64,000 nt of DNA, taken from assembly GCA_963668115.1 (NCBI GenBank), contig OY764147.1:1054001-1118000 (forward strand), in the 5' to 3' direction. Under the pieces are notes generated by a model. The model worked only from the letters and a program-made list of their open reading frames with translations, searched no databases and was not told where the DNA came from. This DNA is from Plut-88900 sp963668115 (lineage in GTDB: Bacteria > Chloroflexota > Dehalococcoidia > Plut-88900). Shown here in pieces: positions 40,503-49,886 of the stretch. Positions within the stretch are counted from its first letter, which is position 1; the number at the start of each line of letters is the position of its first letter. The position numbers and the translations under genes are program-made.

Positions 40503-41498
40503 CTACTGCAGGGCTATGGCGTAGGCGTCTCCTACGACAGAGAGCCCCGGCCCGACACTCCCCCCAATCGAGTAGGCGATTCCGTCAACGTTTGCCGTTG
40601 CCGCGCCATGCAAGGCCAATGGAAGCGACTGGAAAGTCAGCCACCGCGCAGACTTGGGATCGAATGCCTGCACTGAGTCCAGCGCCATATCGATATCTTC
40701 ACCGCCCAGAATATAGACTCGGCCATTGTGCTCCAGCGCACCCATGTTAGCCCGCCCAACTTCTAATTCCTGCACCTCTGCCCAGGCCCCGGAGGTCGGG
40801 TCCAGGGTCTCTACTAGGTCCAGGCTTGCCGTGCCTGACTCGTCCTTGCCGCCGATGATGTAGATAAGCTTGCCCGCCGTTACCGCACTCAAATGACTTC
40901 GCGCGGATTGCAACGAAGGGCCTTGACTCCAGGAATCGGATTCAGGGTCATAGATGTCTATGCGGGAGGATACAGCGTTTTCTTCCATTCCACCGATTAC
41001 GTAGACCAGATCTCCGTAGACGGTAGCAGTCAAAGCGGCCCGCGGGATGGGCAAGGGGGCCAGCTCGCCCCACCAGTCCAATCGAGGGTCGTATAGGTAG
41101 GTGGCGCCCGAGACCTCGCCCCTGCGGCTAGACAGACCCCCGACCAGCAGTATCTTGTCAACGCCTTCCGTGGAGAAGGCAACTGCCGTCGACTGATATA
41201 AGGCGGAGGGGATCGGGGCGGCCTCGGCCCAACTCTTATCCCCCGGGTTGAAGACTTCCACCTTCGAGGAAGTGCGCCCAAGCTCATCCAGGCCGCCCAT
41301 CACGTATATCTTGCCATCTGCAACCGCCACTGCGGCTGAGGTCCTCGGGGTGGGGAGATCGGGAATTCCGGCCCAGGCTTGGGCGGTGACGGGCGTATCA
41401 GTGGGCTCGGGGGTGGGACTGGGTGAGATGGAAACCGTGGAACACCCGGCAATGATCAGGGCGAAGATGACGGCCAGTGTGAGCGCCCGCAGTTTCAT
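40503..41498 (-). CDS. Kelch-repeat lipoprotein
   Basis: The 331-residue protein begins with a lipoprotein signal (LAVIFALIIAGCSTVS) followed by a short Pro/Thr linker. Six kelch repeats follow, each with the Gly-Gly and spaced Tyr/Trp: IYVMGGLDE, ILLVGGLSS, VYVIGGMEE, IYIIGGKDE, VYILGGEDI and AYSIGGSVG. They should form a six-bladed beta-propeller outside the membrane. ATG 41498 is chosen because it gives the signal peptide; earlier starts would read into the preceding operon. Function is unknown; binding or surface sensing is a guess. Confidence 0.85.
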   Translation of the reverse strand: MKLRALTLAVIFALIIAGCSTVSISPSPTPEPTDTPVTAQAWAGIPDLPTPRTSAAVAVADGKIYVMGGLDELGRTSSKVEVFNPGDKSWAEAAPIPSALYQSTAVAFSTEGVDKILLVGGLSSRRGEVSGATYLYDPRLDWWGELAPLPIPRAALTATVYGDLVYVIGGMEENAVSSRIDIYDPESDSWSQGPSLQSARSHLSAVTAGKLIYIIGGKDESGTASLDLVETLDPTSGAWAEVQELEVGRANMGALEHNGRVYILGGEDIDMALDSVQAFDPKSARWLTFQSLPLALHGAATANVDGIAYSIGGSVGPGLSVVGDAYAIALQ

Positions 41499-41522
41499 CG
41501 TGCTTATGATACCAAAAGCAAA

Positions 41523-41547
41523 GGGGCCTTTCGATATGAAAGGCCCC
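41523..41547 (-). terminator. Terminator of the aldehyde oxidoreductase operon
   Basis: GGGGCCTTTC (41523-41532) pairs with GAAAGGCCCC (41538-41547) over a 5-base loop. On the minus strand it is followed by TTTGCTTTTGG. It lies after the last operon gene and just before the kelch gene. Confidence 0.8.
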
Positions 41548-41593
41548 CCTTTGGCTTGATGTGTCTGCATCAGCCGTGTATGGGTATCGACAC

Positions 41594-41848
41594 CTAGGCG
41601 CCGCCCGCCAGGGGCGGGAACACACTTACTACGTCGCCGTCCTGAAGTTTCTTTTGTTCCCGCCATTCCTGCTCCGCTGGGCAGTGTTGGCCGTTGACGA
41701 GAGTCATGTGGGCCAGTTCCGGGGGGATTTCCAACTGGGCAATCACATCCCAAAGGCTGGTGCCCTCTTCCAGATCCAACACTCCCTTACCGGTGCCGTT
41801 ACCCATCTTGGCCCGAAGGCTGGCGAACAGTTTGATCTCGACTTGCAT
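41594..41848 (-). CDS. MoaD/ThiS-like ubiquitin-fold protein, C-terminal GGA
   Basis: The 84-residue protein has the beta-grasp pattern of MoaD: VEIKLFASLRAKMG near the start, then GTSLWDVIAQLEIPPELAHMTLVNGQ and DGDVVSVFPPLAGG at the end. It ends Gly-Gly-Ala rather than Gly-Gly, so the terminal Ala would have to be removed for the usual thiocarboxylate chemistry. ATG 41848 lies 7 bases after the flavoprotein stop. In AOR operons MoaD-like proteins help make the pyranopterin cofactor. Confidence 0.85.
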   Translation of the reverse strand: MQVEIKLFASLRAKMGNGTGKGVLDLEEGTSLWDVIAQLEIPPELAHMTLVNGQHCPAEQEWREQKKLQDGDVVSVFPPLAGGA

Positions 41849-41855
41849 GGCGTAC

Positions 41856-43253
41856 CTATTCGGCGACCTCCTCGGGCTCAGGAATGCCGGACACCAGCAC
41901 ACCGTGCCACTCCGAGACCTGAGTCTTGGCAGCAACATTTCCGTCCCTGTAGCCCCGGCCCGCCGACTCCCCTCCAGTCAAAGTGCTCTTCAACAGCCCT
42001 TCAGCTACCTTGCAGGCTATGTACGGCTTGCGCACATCCAGTGGGTTCTTGTTCAGGTAATCCTTCCACTTTCCAAGCCGAGTCCCGGCCTGGATGAAAC
42101 CCTTGACCATCCCAACGTCGTTAAGGGCCCCAACGTCGGAGGCCCGACCCACCATCACCGCCCCGACTATCCTGTCGCCATCCCAAGACAACCGTCGGTA
42201 GACTGATGTGATAGAGCTCGAAACTACGGTCGTATCCGCATCGCTCTGCCAGTCACCGAAGCTTGCCACCTGGAGCCCGACGGCATCCACCACATTGAAA
42301 CCGATGCTGCCGGCATAGCTGACGTCCTGACCTGCCATATTGGAGCCCGCCACCCTACCGTGTTCGAAGGCGGTGGGCTGTATAGCGTGGACTGCCCGGG
42401 AGTCAGAGTGGAGGACCGGGCCCTCGGCCACGTCTCCCGCGGCGTAGATGCCGTCCACGTTGGTCGCCATTTTGCTGTCAACCAGGATACCATCGCCGGT
42501 AGCTATTCCTGCGCTTGAGGCGAAGTCCAGGTTGGGGCGAATGCCCGTGGCCATGACAACGGCGTCGGCTTCCATCTTGTCGCCGTTGCTCAGCTTCACA
42601 TCGCGGTGGCTATCATGTTGGCCGATGCTCGAGACGCTGGCCCCGGTTATGCACCTGACGCCGTTCTTCTCCAACCAGGCCTCGACCACCTCGGCAGCTT
42701 CAGAGTTGATCATCCTCGGGAGGATGTGGTCCTCCAGTTCAACGAAAGTGATGGTGTGACCGCCGCCGTGCAGCCCGTCAAGGATAATCAGGCCAATGAA
42801 CCCCGCCCCAACTATCACAACCCTGCTCCCCGAAGAGACGGTGTCCTTGAAATTCTGGGCGTCTTCCAGGTTCCACATGTTCTGGACGCCCTCGCCATCT
42901 GCACCGTCAATGGGAGGAGTGGTGGCGGAGGAGCCGGTGGCGATCAGGAGGTTGTCATACCCTACGGAGGAGCCGTCGCTCAGAGAGACGGACTTGCCCG
43001 CCGCATCGATACCCGTGACCCGGGCCCCGAACTTGGTCTCGACGTTCAGGCCGGCAAAGTAGCCGTCGTCACCCGTGGACACGGCCCCTTTCTGGATGTC
43101 CCCGGCCAGGTAGTAGGGGAGGACCATGCGGGAGTAGGCGGCTTCGTCGCCTATAAGGGTAATCGAAGAATCGGAATCGTGGGCCCTGATGGTCTCGATA
43201 GCCCTGAGCCCTGCAGGCCCCGCCCCGACTACTACGTGTCTCTTGTTTGCCAT
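41856..43253 (-). CDS. FAD/NAD(P)-dependent pyridine nucleotide-disulfide oxidoreductase
   Basis: The 465-residue protein begins KRHVVVGAGPAGLRAIETIRAHD and has a second dinucleotide motif, RVVIVGAGFIGLIILDGLHGGG (about 145). GIYAAGDVAEGP is the FAD-binding C-terminal block. The overall form is like NADH:acceptor oxidoreductases (NirB/Nox type), with no disulfide redox CXXXXC seen. In this operon it could pass electrons between ferredoxin, the aldehyde oxidoreductases and NAD(P). It lies between two MoaD-like genes. Confidence 0.88.
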   Translation of the reverse strand: MANKRHVVVGAGPAGLRAIETIRAHDSDSSITLIGDEAAYSRMVLPYYLAGDIQKGAVSTGDDGYFAGLNVETKFGARVTGIDAAGKSVSLSDGSSVGYDNLLIATGSSATTPPIDGADGEGVQNMWNLEDAQNFKDTVSSGSRVVIVGAGFIGLIILDGLHGGGHTITFVELEDHILPRMINSEAAEVVEAWLEKNGVRCITGASVSSIGQHDSHRDVKLSNGDKMEADAVVMATGIRPNLDFASSAGIATGDGILVDSKMATNVDGIYAAGDVAEGPVLHSDSRAVHAIQPTAFEHGRVAGSNMAGQDVSYAGSIGFNVVDAVGLQVASFGDWQSDADTTVVSSSITSVYRRLSWDGDRIVGAVMVGRASDVGALNDVGMVKGFIQAGTRLGKWKDYLNKNPLDVRKPYIACKVAEGLLKSTLTGGESAGRGYRDGNVAAKTQVSEWHGVLVSGIPEPEEVAE

Positions 43254-43257
43254 TTCT

Positions 43258-43548
43258 CTAACCTCCCGGAAATCCTCTTACGCCGTGGTAGAGCAGGGTG
43301 ACCCTGTCTTCTCTGCCCAAGGACGTAGCCATTCCGTCCAGGAACTTTATGTTTCGGCCGTTCACCAGTACTTCTATGTCGTCGTTAAGCTCTGACTCAT
43401 CTCCATCCACGAAGAGCAGTTCTCTCAGCTCCGTCCGGTTTCCGTTGGACAATTCCACCAAGAGCGCCTGGACCCGAGACTGGTTGATGTTTTCTTCCGC
43501 TACGCTGGCTAATTCCCTCAATTTTCCCAGATATTTTACCGTGGTCAC
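43258..43548 (-). CDS. MoaD-like ubiquitin-fold protein ending in Gly-Gly
   Basis: The 96-residue protein starts at GTG 43548, 17 bases after the first AOR stop. The pattern TVKYLGKLRELASVAEE, LFVDGDESELNDDIEVLVNGRNI and REDRVTLLYHGVRGFPGG is MoaD-like and ends in the canonical Gly-Gly. It differs clearly from the other MoaD-like protein of the operon. A role in tungstopterin assembly is inferred from the neighbours. Confidence 0.8.
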   Translation of the reverse strand: MTTVKYLGKLRELASVAEENINQSRVQALLVELSNGNRTELRELLFVDGDESELNDDIEVLVNGRNIKFLDGMATSLGREDRVTLLYHGVRGFPGG

Positions 43549-43564
43549 GATATCGATAAATGCG

Positions 43565-45412
43565 CTAGGCGATACCCAAGGCTTCCAGTTTTTCTTCCGT
43601 CGGGGTGCCATCTTCGTCCCAGCCCCGCAGGCTGTAATACTCAGGCAGCATCTTGTCCAGAAGCCCGACCCTGCCCTCGGCCGGATTGTCTTCCCCACGA
43701 ATGGCATCCTTAAGAATCCGCTCCGGCAGGGTGTCGTCGGCTCCAGATAGCCCCGCCTTTAAGTTGAATAGCCGCTCCAGATTCCAGACCCGCTCACCGA
43801 CGGTGTTCATGTCGTCCATTGTGAACTCGACGCCCGTGACCCCAACCAGCAATTGCCTTATGTCCTCTAGGTCGTTACCGGCAGAGATGAAGAGGCAGAG
43901 GCCCGTGGAATCGTGGATCGAGTTTTCGTTCTGGAGAGACACAACCAGCTCAGCCTTCCCCTCTGGGGAGGCGGGGTCCAGCATGTAGGGCATCCCGAAT
44001 ATCTCGGCTGCTGGGGTGAAGGCGCGCAGGTGGTCAGCGCCGCGGTTGTTGGTGGCGTAGGCGAGGCTCATGCCGCTATAGGCCCGGGGGTCGTAGGCAG
44101 GGAACTCCTGGCCCTTGGAGCCCATGTGGACACCCGGATTGCCGTACCTGATTCCCAAGCGCTTTGAACCTTCGGCGAGGGCGTCCCCGATGCCTTCCCG
44201 GTAGCTGGTCTTTTCCACCAGCGCGACCAGGGCCTCACCATTGCCGAAATTGATCTCCATTCCCGCCTCGACCGCAGAGATGGCGCCGTTTTGATAAAGC
44301 TCCATTGCGGCTGCGATGGTTGCGCCCATGGATATGGTGTCGACACCCAGGTCATTGCACATCCAACTCGCCTTGATGAGGGCGTCCAGGTCGGATACCC
44401 CGCACTGCGCCCCGAGGGCCCAGGCCGTTTCATACTCCGGCCCTTCAGCGGCGATCTTCCAGTTGCGAGGATGCGTATTTACCATGTATTTCTCGGCCGC
44501 GCCATCGGGAAGGTGAGTGACCCTACCACAAGCAATGGTGCAGCTGAAACAAGCCTTGTTGTTGACGAGACGGGTCTCGGAAAGGGCCTCGCCGTTGATA
44601 TGCTCTTCTCCCTCGAACTGGGTCTCGAGATGATTGCGGGTCGGTAATCCCCCCGTCTCATTGATGATCCCCATGATCTCCAGGGTGCCGTACATCTGCA
44701 TCCCCATTACGCCGGGGTTATCAGTCAACTTGCGGTGCTGAGCCCCGATCGCATTCATTGCCCCGTTGGCTGACGCAACCTGGACGCTTCCCGTGCCCCG
44801 CACCGCTATGGCCTTGAGGTTCTTGGAACCCATTACCGCCCCAACGCCCGAACGGCCCGCGGCACGGTGAAGGTCGTTCACTATGCAGGCAAACCTGACC
44901 AGATTCTCACCTGCGGGTCCTATGCTGCCAATCATGCAGTCGGGCACGCCCGTCCGCACCCTGATCAGCTCTTCAGTCTCCCAGACGGTCTTGCCCCAGA
45001 TGCCTTCCGCCGACAGGAGTCTCACATCGTCATCGTAAATCCAGAGGTAGACGGGACTCGGTGACTGGCCCTGCACGATAACCATGTCGTATCCGGCAAG
45101 CTTGAGCTCAGGACCCCAGAAGCCTCCAGAGTTGGACCCGGCGATGCCGCCGGTCAACGGGCTCTTGGTTACAACCGAGTACCGGGAAGAGGCCGAAGCC
45201 CCTGTCCCGGTCAGCGGGCCGGTGGAGAAGACCAAAACATTGCCCGGATGCAGGGCATCAACCATCGGATCAGGCATCTCTTCGTAGAGGTACTTGGCCC
45301 CGAGGCCCCTCATGCCTAAATACTCCCGGGCCCAGTCCATATTCAGGTCTTCCTTGCTGACCAAGCCATTGCTCAGGTCGACCCGCAGGACTTTTCCGAT
45401 CCAGCCGTTCAT
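43565..45412 (-). CDS. Aldehyde ferredoxin oxidoreductase (AOR family), paralogue 1
   Basis: The 615-residue protein starts IGKVLRVDLSNGLVSKEDLN with EYLGMRGLGAKYLYEEM, the AOR N-terminal signature. The iron-sulfur cluster Cys region KACFSCTIACGRVTHLP (about 290) and the distant SGLCLF-type Cys (STGLCLFISAG) are present. AORs hold a tungsten-bis-pyranopterin and oxidise aldehydes, or reduce acids, with ferredoxin. It lies 48 bases after its paralogue on the same strand. The substrate is unknown. Confidence 0.92.
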   Translation of the reverse strand: MNGWIGKVLRVDLSNGLVSKEDLNMDWAREYLGMRGLGAKYLYEEMPDPMVDALHPGNVLVFSTGPLTGTGASASSRYSVVTKSPLTGGIAGSNSGGFWGPELKLAGYDMVIVQGQSPSPVYLWIYDDDVRLLSAEGIWGKTVWETEELIRVRTGVPDCMIGSIGPAGENLVRFACIVNDLHRAAGRSGVGAVMGSKNLKAIAVRGTGSVQVASANGAMNAIGAQHRKLTDNPGVMGMQMYGTLEIMGIINETGGLPTRNHLETQFEGEEHINGEALSETRLVNNKACFSCTIACGRVTHLPDGAAEKYMVNTHPRNWKIAAEGPEYETAWALGAQCGVSDLDALIKASWMCNDLGVDTISMGATIAAAMELYQNGAISAVEAGMEINFGNGEALVALVEKTSYREGIGDALAEGSKRLGIRYGNPGVHMGSKGQEFPAYDPRAYSGMSLAYATNNRGADHLRAFTPAAEIFGMPYMLDPASPEGKAELVVSLQNENSIHDSTGLCLFISAGNDLEDIRQLLVGVTGVEFTMDDMNTVGERVWNLERLFNLKAGLSGADDTLPERILKDAIRGEDNPAEGRVGLLDKMLPEYYSLRGWDEDGTPTEEKLEALGIA

Positions 45413-45460
45413 CGGTTTCCCATCCTCAAAAGACCCCGAAAATAGGGAGTCGGCGGTCCT

Positions 45461-47305
45461 TTATAGGATGCCGAGCTGGACTAGTTTGTCCTCGGTGGGC
45501 TCCCCATCCTGGGTCCAGCCCCGAGCCTCGTAGTATTGGGGAAGCATCTCGGACAACCGGTTGACGCGGCCCTTGGCGGGCCCTGCCGGAATAGCTTCGT
45601 TGAGCAACCGCTTGGGCAGGGTGTCCATGGTCCCCGGGACGCCGGCCTTGACGTTCCAGACCCGTTCCAGGTTGTAGATCCGCTCTCCGACTTCCAGGAG
45701 GTCTTCCATGGAGTAGTCCAGACCTGTGGCGGCATTCAGCTCCGGCTGGATGTCGTCAAGTCCGATGCCGAAAGTGAGGAAAAGACACAGCCCCGAGGCA
45801 TCCACCGCCGACGTCACGTCCTGGAAGACCTTGGTCAGCTCGGCCTTGCCCTCGGTTGCCGTGGGGTCGGCCTGCTGCGGAATGCCGAACACTTCCGCAG
45901 CGATGGTGTACGCCTTCAGGTGGCATGCGCCCCGGTTGGAGGTAGCGTAGCCTAGGCCAATTCCCTGGAAGGCCCGGGCGTCGTAGGCAGCCACTTCCTG
46001 GCCCTTAACACCTATGAAGAGGTCTGGGTGGCCGTACTTCTCGGTCATCCTCTTGGCGCCCTCGGCCAGCTCATTCCCGAATCCCTCTCGGAGGCAAGTC
46101 TTTTCAGCCATGGCCACCAGGGCCTCTCCGCTGCCAAAGTTAAGAGGCATTCCCGTCTCTTCTTCGTTGATGACCTCTTTCTCGTACAACTCCATCGCTG
46201 CGGCTAAGGTGCCTCCGTAGGAGATGGGGTCGATGCCCAGGTCGTTGCAGACCCAGTTGGCCTTGATAAGCGCATCGAGATCACCGATGCCGCAGTCGGA
46301 ACCCATGGCCCATGCTGCCTCGTATTCAGGCCCCTCGCCCGACACTTTCCAGTTGCGGGGGGTGGTGGTGACCATGTACTTGTCCGCCGCATCACCCGGC
46401 AGGTGCGTCACCCGACCACAGGCGATGGTGCAGGCGAAACAGGCCTTGGGACCCGTGAGGCGGGTGTCGGTCATCGTCTCGCCGCTGATTCCCTCCGCCT
46501 CTGCGAACTCACCGTACTGGTGGTTGTTCGTCGGGAGCCCGCCGTGCTGGTTGATCACGTTGACCAGGACTGGAGTGCCGTAGACCCGGAGCCCTTCGCC
46601 TGTGACCGGCGAGGCCGCGAGCTTCTGTTTGGCAGCGAAGGTTGATGACATCATGGCATCCCCGTCTGCCACTTGCACCGCCCCTGTGCCCCGAACGCCT
46701 ATGGCTTTCAGGTTCTTGGAGCCCATCACGGCGCCAACTCCGTTACGGCCCGCGGCCCGGTGTTTGTCGTTCATTATCGCGGCGAACCGGACCATGTTCT
46801 CGCCGGCGGGCCCGATGCTGGCAACTACTGCGTCGGGGACTGCGGTCTCTTCGCGGATGGTGTCCTCGGTTTCCCAAACACCCTTGCCCCAGAGATGTGA
46901 TGCGTCTATCAGTTGGACGTCATCGTCGTAGATCCAGAGGTAGACGGGGCTGGGGGATTTCCCGTTTAGGATTACCATGTCGTAGCCGGCGAACTTGAGT
47001 TCGGGGCCCCAGTGCCCGCCCGAGTTGGACGTGGTGATGGTGCCGCTCAGGGGGCTCTTGGTGATAACCATGTACCGGGCCCCGCACGAGGCGTTGGTCC
47101 CCGTCATCGGGCCCGTGGCGAAGATCAGCTCGTTTTCCGGGCTGAGCGGTTCGACCGTCGGATCCAGGTCCTCGTGAAGATACCTGGCCCCCAAGCCCCT
47201 CCCCCCGACGTACTGTCGGGCCCACTCTTCGTTGATGTTTTCTTTCTTTATGGTACCGGCGCTCAGGTCTACCCGGAGCACTTTCCCCGACCAACCGTAT
47301 GCCAT
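45461..47305 (-). CDS. Aldehyde ferredoxin oxidoreductase (AOR family), paralogue 2
   Basis: The 614-residue protein starts YGWSGKVLRVDLSAGTIKKE and contains RQYVGGRGLGARYLHEDL. The cluster motif is KACFACTIACGRVTHLPGD, with a later Cys in SGLCLFLTFG. ATG 47305 follows GCTAGGAG and lies 5 bases after the ferredoxin stop. Both AOR copies are full length and share most motifs, so they arose by duplication and may act on different substrates or as a heteromer. Confidence 0.92.
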   Translation of the reverse strand: MAYGWSGKVLRVDLSAGTIKKENINEEWARQYVGGRGLGARYLHEDLDPTVEPLSPENELIFATGPMTGTNASCGARYMVITKSPLSGTITTSNSGGHWGPELKFAGYDMVILNGKSPSPVYLWIYDDDVQLIDASHLWGKGVWETEDTIREETAVPDAVVASIGPAGENMVRFAAIMNDKHRAAGRNGVGAVMGSKNLKAIGVRGTGAVQVADGDAMMSSTFAAKQKLAASPVTGEGLRVYGTPVLVNVINQHGGLPTNNHQYGEFAEAEGISGETMTDTRLTGPKACFACTIACGRVTHLPGDAADKYMVTTTPRNWKVSGEGPEYEAAWAMGSDCGIGDLDALIKANWVCNDLGIDPISYGGTLAAAMELYEKEVINEEETGMPLNFGSGEALVAMAEKTCLREGFGNELAEGAKRMTEKYGHPDLFIGVKGQEVAAYDARAFQGIGLGYATSNRGACHLKAYTIAAEVFGIPQQADPTATEGKAELTKVFQDVTSAVDASGLCLFLTFGIGLDDIQPELNAATGLDYSMEDLLEVGERIYNLERVWNVKAGVPGTMDTLPKRLLNEAIPAGPAKGRVNRLSEMLPQYYEARGWTQDGEPTEDKLVQLGIL

Positions 47306-47310
47306 TGCTC

Positions 47311-47802
47311 CTAGCTCCCTTCTAAGGACCTTGCGTAGTTGGCGTCCACCTTGTCGCCCCAGGGCCCGAGCCAATCAGAGCCATTGGCCTCGGCGACCTC
47401 GATGGCATTTGTGGGACAGGCCCTTGCGCAGGCGGGGTCGCCTCCGCACAGGTCGCATTTCACTGCCTTCTTGGTTGTGGGGTTGAGGAATACCGTACCG
47501 AACGGGCAGGCGATGACGCAGAGCTTACAGCCCACGCACGTGTCTTCTATGACGATCTTGGCCTGGGTGTCGGGGTCCACGCCTATGGCGTTGACCGGGC
47601 AGACCTGCAGACACCAAGCTTCTTCGCATTGGAAGCAAGTGTAGGGGCTGTAGCTGGACTGCTCATCAAAGATGTGCACCCTTATTAGGGACTGTGAGGG
47701 CTGGAAAGTGCCGGTCTGCACCCATGAGCAAGCCAATTCACACTGAATACAGCCGGTGCATCGGTCAGGGTGGATTTCGAGCATCTTGACAGTGCTTCCC
47801 AT
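47311..47802 (-). CDS. 4Fe-4S ferredoxin, electron carrier of the AOR operon
   Basis: The 163-residue protein has four Cys-rich motifs: RCTGCIQCELACSW, FQCEEAWCLQVCPVN, CVGCKLCVIACPFG and CDLCGGDPACARACPTN. That predicts four 4Fe-4S clusters, as in HycB- or DmsB-like electron-transfer subunits. It is the first gene of the operon and sits 5 bases before an AOR. It is the likely electron acceptor for aldehyde oxidation. Confidence 0.93.
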   Translation of the reverse strand: MGSTVKMLEIHPDRCTGCIQCELACSWVQTGTFQPSQSLIRVHIFDEQSSYSPYTCFQCEEAWCLQVCPVNAIGVDPDTQAKIVIEDTCVGCKLCVIACPFGTVFLNPTTKKAVKCDLCGGDPACARACPTNAIEVAEANGSDWLGPWGDKVDANYARSLEGS

Positions 47803-48038
47803 GCCTGCCTCCTTTACGAAGGTGTGCTATGTGGTAACGCGACCCAATATTGCATCGGGCAGCACCCGATGGAGGGAGTCTTAGGATAGAGTCAGGAAGT
47901 GGATTTGTCAATGAAGAGGGCGCCCACGGCGCGCCCGAGCTAGAAGCATTGACACGCAACATTTGTGTTGTGCACACTGGCTTTATCGAGAAGGGGGTTA
48001 CGAACAAGAGACCTGTAGTGGATGATACGGAAATAGCT

Positions 48039-48437
48039 ATGCTTGCTTACCCCACGACTTTAGAAAAAGACGGCAACACCGTTCTCGCCACTTCTACCGA
48101 CTTTCCTGAACTCACCACATTCGGTGAAAACCGAGATGAAGCCTGCGCCCATGCACTAGACGCCCTCCAGGAGGCCATCGCCGCCCGGATCCATGATAGA
48201 AGGGATATCCCCTCTCCGTCTCCGGGCGGCGATGCCAGAATCACCCTGCCAACCCTCACTGCCGTCAAGGTAATACTCTACAAGGGCATGAGAGACCAAG
48301 GACTTACCAAGACCGACCTTGCCCGCCGTCTCGGCTGGCATCTGCCACAGGCAGACCGGGTTCTAGACGTCAACCACCACTCCTGTCTGGACCAGATGGA
48401 CGCAGCCCTGCGGGCCATTGGTTGCCATTTATTGTAA
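48039..48437 (+). CDS. HicB-like antitoxin-family protein, solitary
   Basis: The 132-residue protein has the HicB fold pattern, PTTLEKDGNTVLATSTDFPELTTFGENRDEACAHALDALQEAI, then a C-terminal helix-turn-helix (GLTKTDLARRLGWHLPQADRVLD). I use ATG 48039; upstream in-frame codons give no recognisable domain. No HicA toxin is visible on either side, so it may act as a regulator or be an orphan. The 236 bases upstream, between the divergent ferredoxin gene and this gene, hold no other feature. Confidence 0.75.
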   Translation: MLAYPTTLEKDGNTVLATSTDFPELTTFGENRDEACAHALDALQEAIAARIHDRRDIPSPSPGGDARITLPTLTAVKVILYKGMRDQGLTKTDLARRLGWHLPQADRVLDVNHHSCLDQMDAALRAIGCHLL

Positions 48438-48554
48438 GCGCCGTCTCTTCGCCCCCGAAACTTGCGCATACCCAGCTTGTGAACCCTTGCCGTAAACAGT
48501 GATAAAATCAGCCCTTGGGCGCAATACCCATGGAATAAATTCAAGAGAGAAACA

Positions 48555-49766
48555 GTGCCTCGCATCGTCCTGCAAATAGCCCTCTTGCTAAGTGTATCTC
48601 TAGCCATCGCGATGGGAGCCTGCTCATCGGAGCCAAATGTCATCAAGGTGGGCGCCGCCGTCAGCGAAACGGGCAGGTACGCGGACGAAGGCAATCACAC
48701 CCGAAAGGGTTACCTCCTCTGGGAAGAATGGGTCAATGATGAACTCGGCGGCATCAACGTGGACGGCAAGCTTTATATGGTCGAGATAGTCCTGTACGAC
48801 GACGAGAGCGACCCCGACACTAATGCAAAGCTCGTAGAGCGCCTCATACAAGAAGACGGGGTCGACTTCCTGCTCGGGCCCTACAGCTCGACGCTCACCC
48901 AGTCCGCCATAGAGGTGGCTGAAGCGCAGGGCATCATAATGGTCGAGGGCACTGGAGCGTCCGAAACCCTCTTCGAACAGTCCTTTGAAAATATATTCGC
49001 AGTGCTGACGCCTGCCGGCGCCTACACAGAGTCGGCCCTGCGCCTCCTCGCCGACCAGGGAGCCAAATCCATCGCCATAACCTACGCGGACACCCTCTTC
49101 CCCAAGAGCGTGGCCCAGGGCGCAGAGAAGTGGGCCAAACTGTACGGCATCGAAGTCTTGGCGGTAGAGGCGTATCCCCAGGACGTGACTGATGTCAGCG
49201 CCATATTGTCGACCTTCAAAGACCTGAACCCCGACGTATTCCTGGGCGCGGGGTACTTCAACGACACCATCCTGTTCGTGCGCGCTGCCAAGGAGCTTGA
49301 TTTCAACCCAAAGGCCACGGTGATGACCGTCGGCCCCACCAATCCCGACTTAATCGATGAAGTCGGCGTAGAAGCGAATTTCTTGATAGGCCCAACCCAA
49401 TGGGAATCGTCGATGAGCTACGAGGGCGAATACTTCGGCTCCGCGTCCGACTACGCCGAGCGCTACCGCAACAAGTGGGGCGACCCACCCGTCTACCAGG
49501 CCGCCAGCGCAACAGCGGCCGGCCTCGCGCTGCAACTCGCTATCGAAGCCGCCGGAACATTGGATACCGACGCCGTACGGACTGCGCTCAGGAACCTGGA
49601 CTTATCCACTTTCTACGGCCCTATAAACTTCGACGTTACGGGCAAGAACGAAAGCAAGCCTATGGGTGCGATCCAGATACAGGGCGGCGAGACACTGGTC
49701 GTGGCTCCCGCTAACACCGCCGTCGCTACAGTGGTCTACCCGGCGCCAAGTTGGAACGATCGCTAA
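48555..49766 (+). CDS. Periplasmic-binding-protein type I lipoprotein (Liv family), solitary
   Basis: The 403-residue protein has a lipoprotein signal ending IAMGACSSE and the opening IKVGAAVSETGRYADEGNHTRKGYLLW of the branched-chain amino acid or amide receptor family. The ligand region includes FLLGPYSSTLTQSAIEVAE. It starts with GTG after AGAGAG. No permease or ATPase genes are adjacent; the liv operon at 25.7-30.9 kb could share components. The gene precedes the mutase operon. Confidence 0.85.
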   Translation: MPRIVLQIALLLSVSLAIAMGACSSEPNVIKVGAAVSETGRYADEGNHTRKGYLLWEEWVNDELGGINVDGKLYMVEIVLYDDESDPDTNAKLVERLIQEDGVDFLLGPYSSTLTQSAIEVAEAQGIIMVEGTGASETLFEQSFENIFAVLTPAGAYTESALRLLADQGAKSIAITYADTLFPKSVAQGAEKWAKLYGIEVLAVEAYPQDVTDVSAILSTFKDLNPDVFLGAGYFNDTILFVRAAKELDFNPKATVMTVGPTNPDLIDEVGVEANFLIGPTQWESSMSYEGEYFGSASDYAERYRNKWGDPPVYQAASATAAGLALQLAIEAAGTLDTDAVRTALRNLDLSTFYGPINFDVTGKNESKPMGAIQIQGGETLVVAPANTAVATVVYPAPSWNDR

Positions 49767-49820
49767 CCCGCGGCTCGAAAGGGTTGAGGACGGGATACGG
49801 GCCCGCCACACAATCCGCCT

Positions 49821-49849
49821 TTGACCCCCACCACCCCCTTTGCTACACT
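49821..49849 (+). promoter_or_regulatory. Promoter of the acyl-CoA mutase operon
   Basis: TTGACC (49821-49826), 17 bases, TACACT (49844-49849). This near-consensus promoter lies upstream of GTG 49887, so the first part of the longest reading frame is untranslated leader, not protein. Confidence 0.7.
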
Positions 49850-49886
49850 CGCGAAAGCCAGTAACGCTAGTCCAGAGGAGCCGACT

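Noticed and set aside
47850..48038. HicA toxin upstream of the HicB-like gene
   Set aside because: The upstream reading gives no double-stranded-RNA-binding HicA pattern, and nothing suitable lies downstream either.
49821..49886. N-terminal extension of the first mutase from TTG 49821
   Set aside because: The TTG is the -35 of a good promoter, and GTG 49887 has a proper ribosome-binding site.
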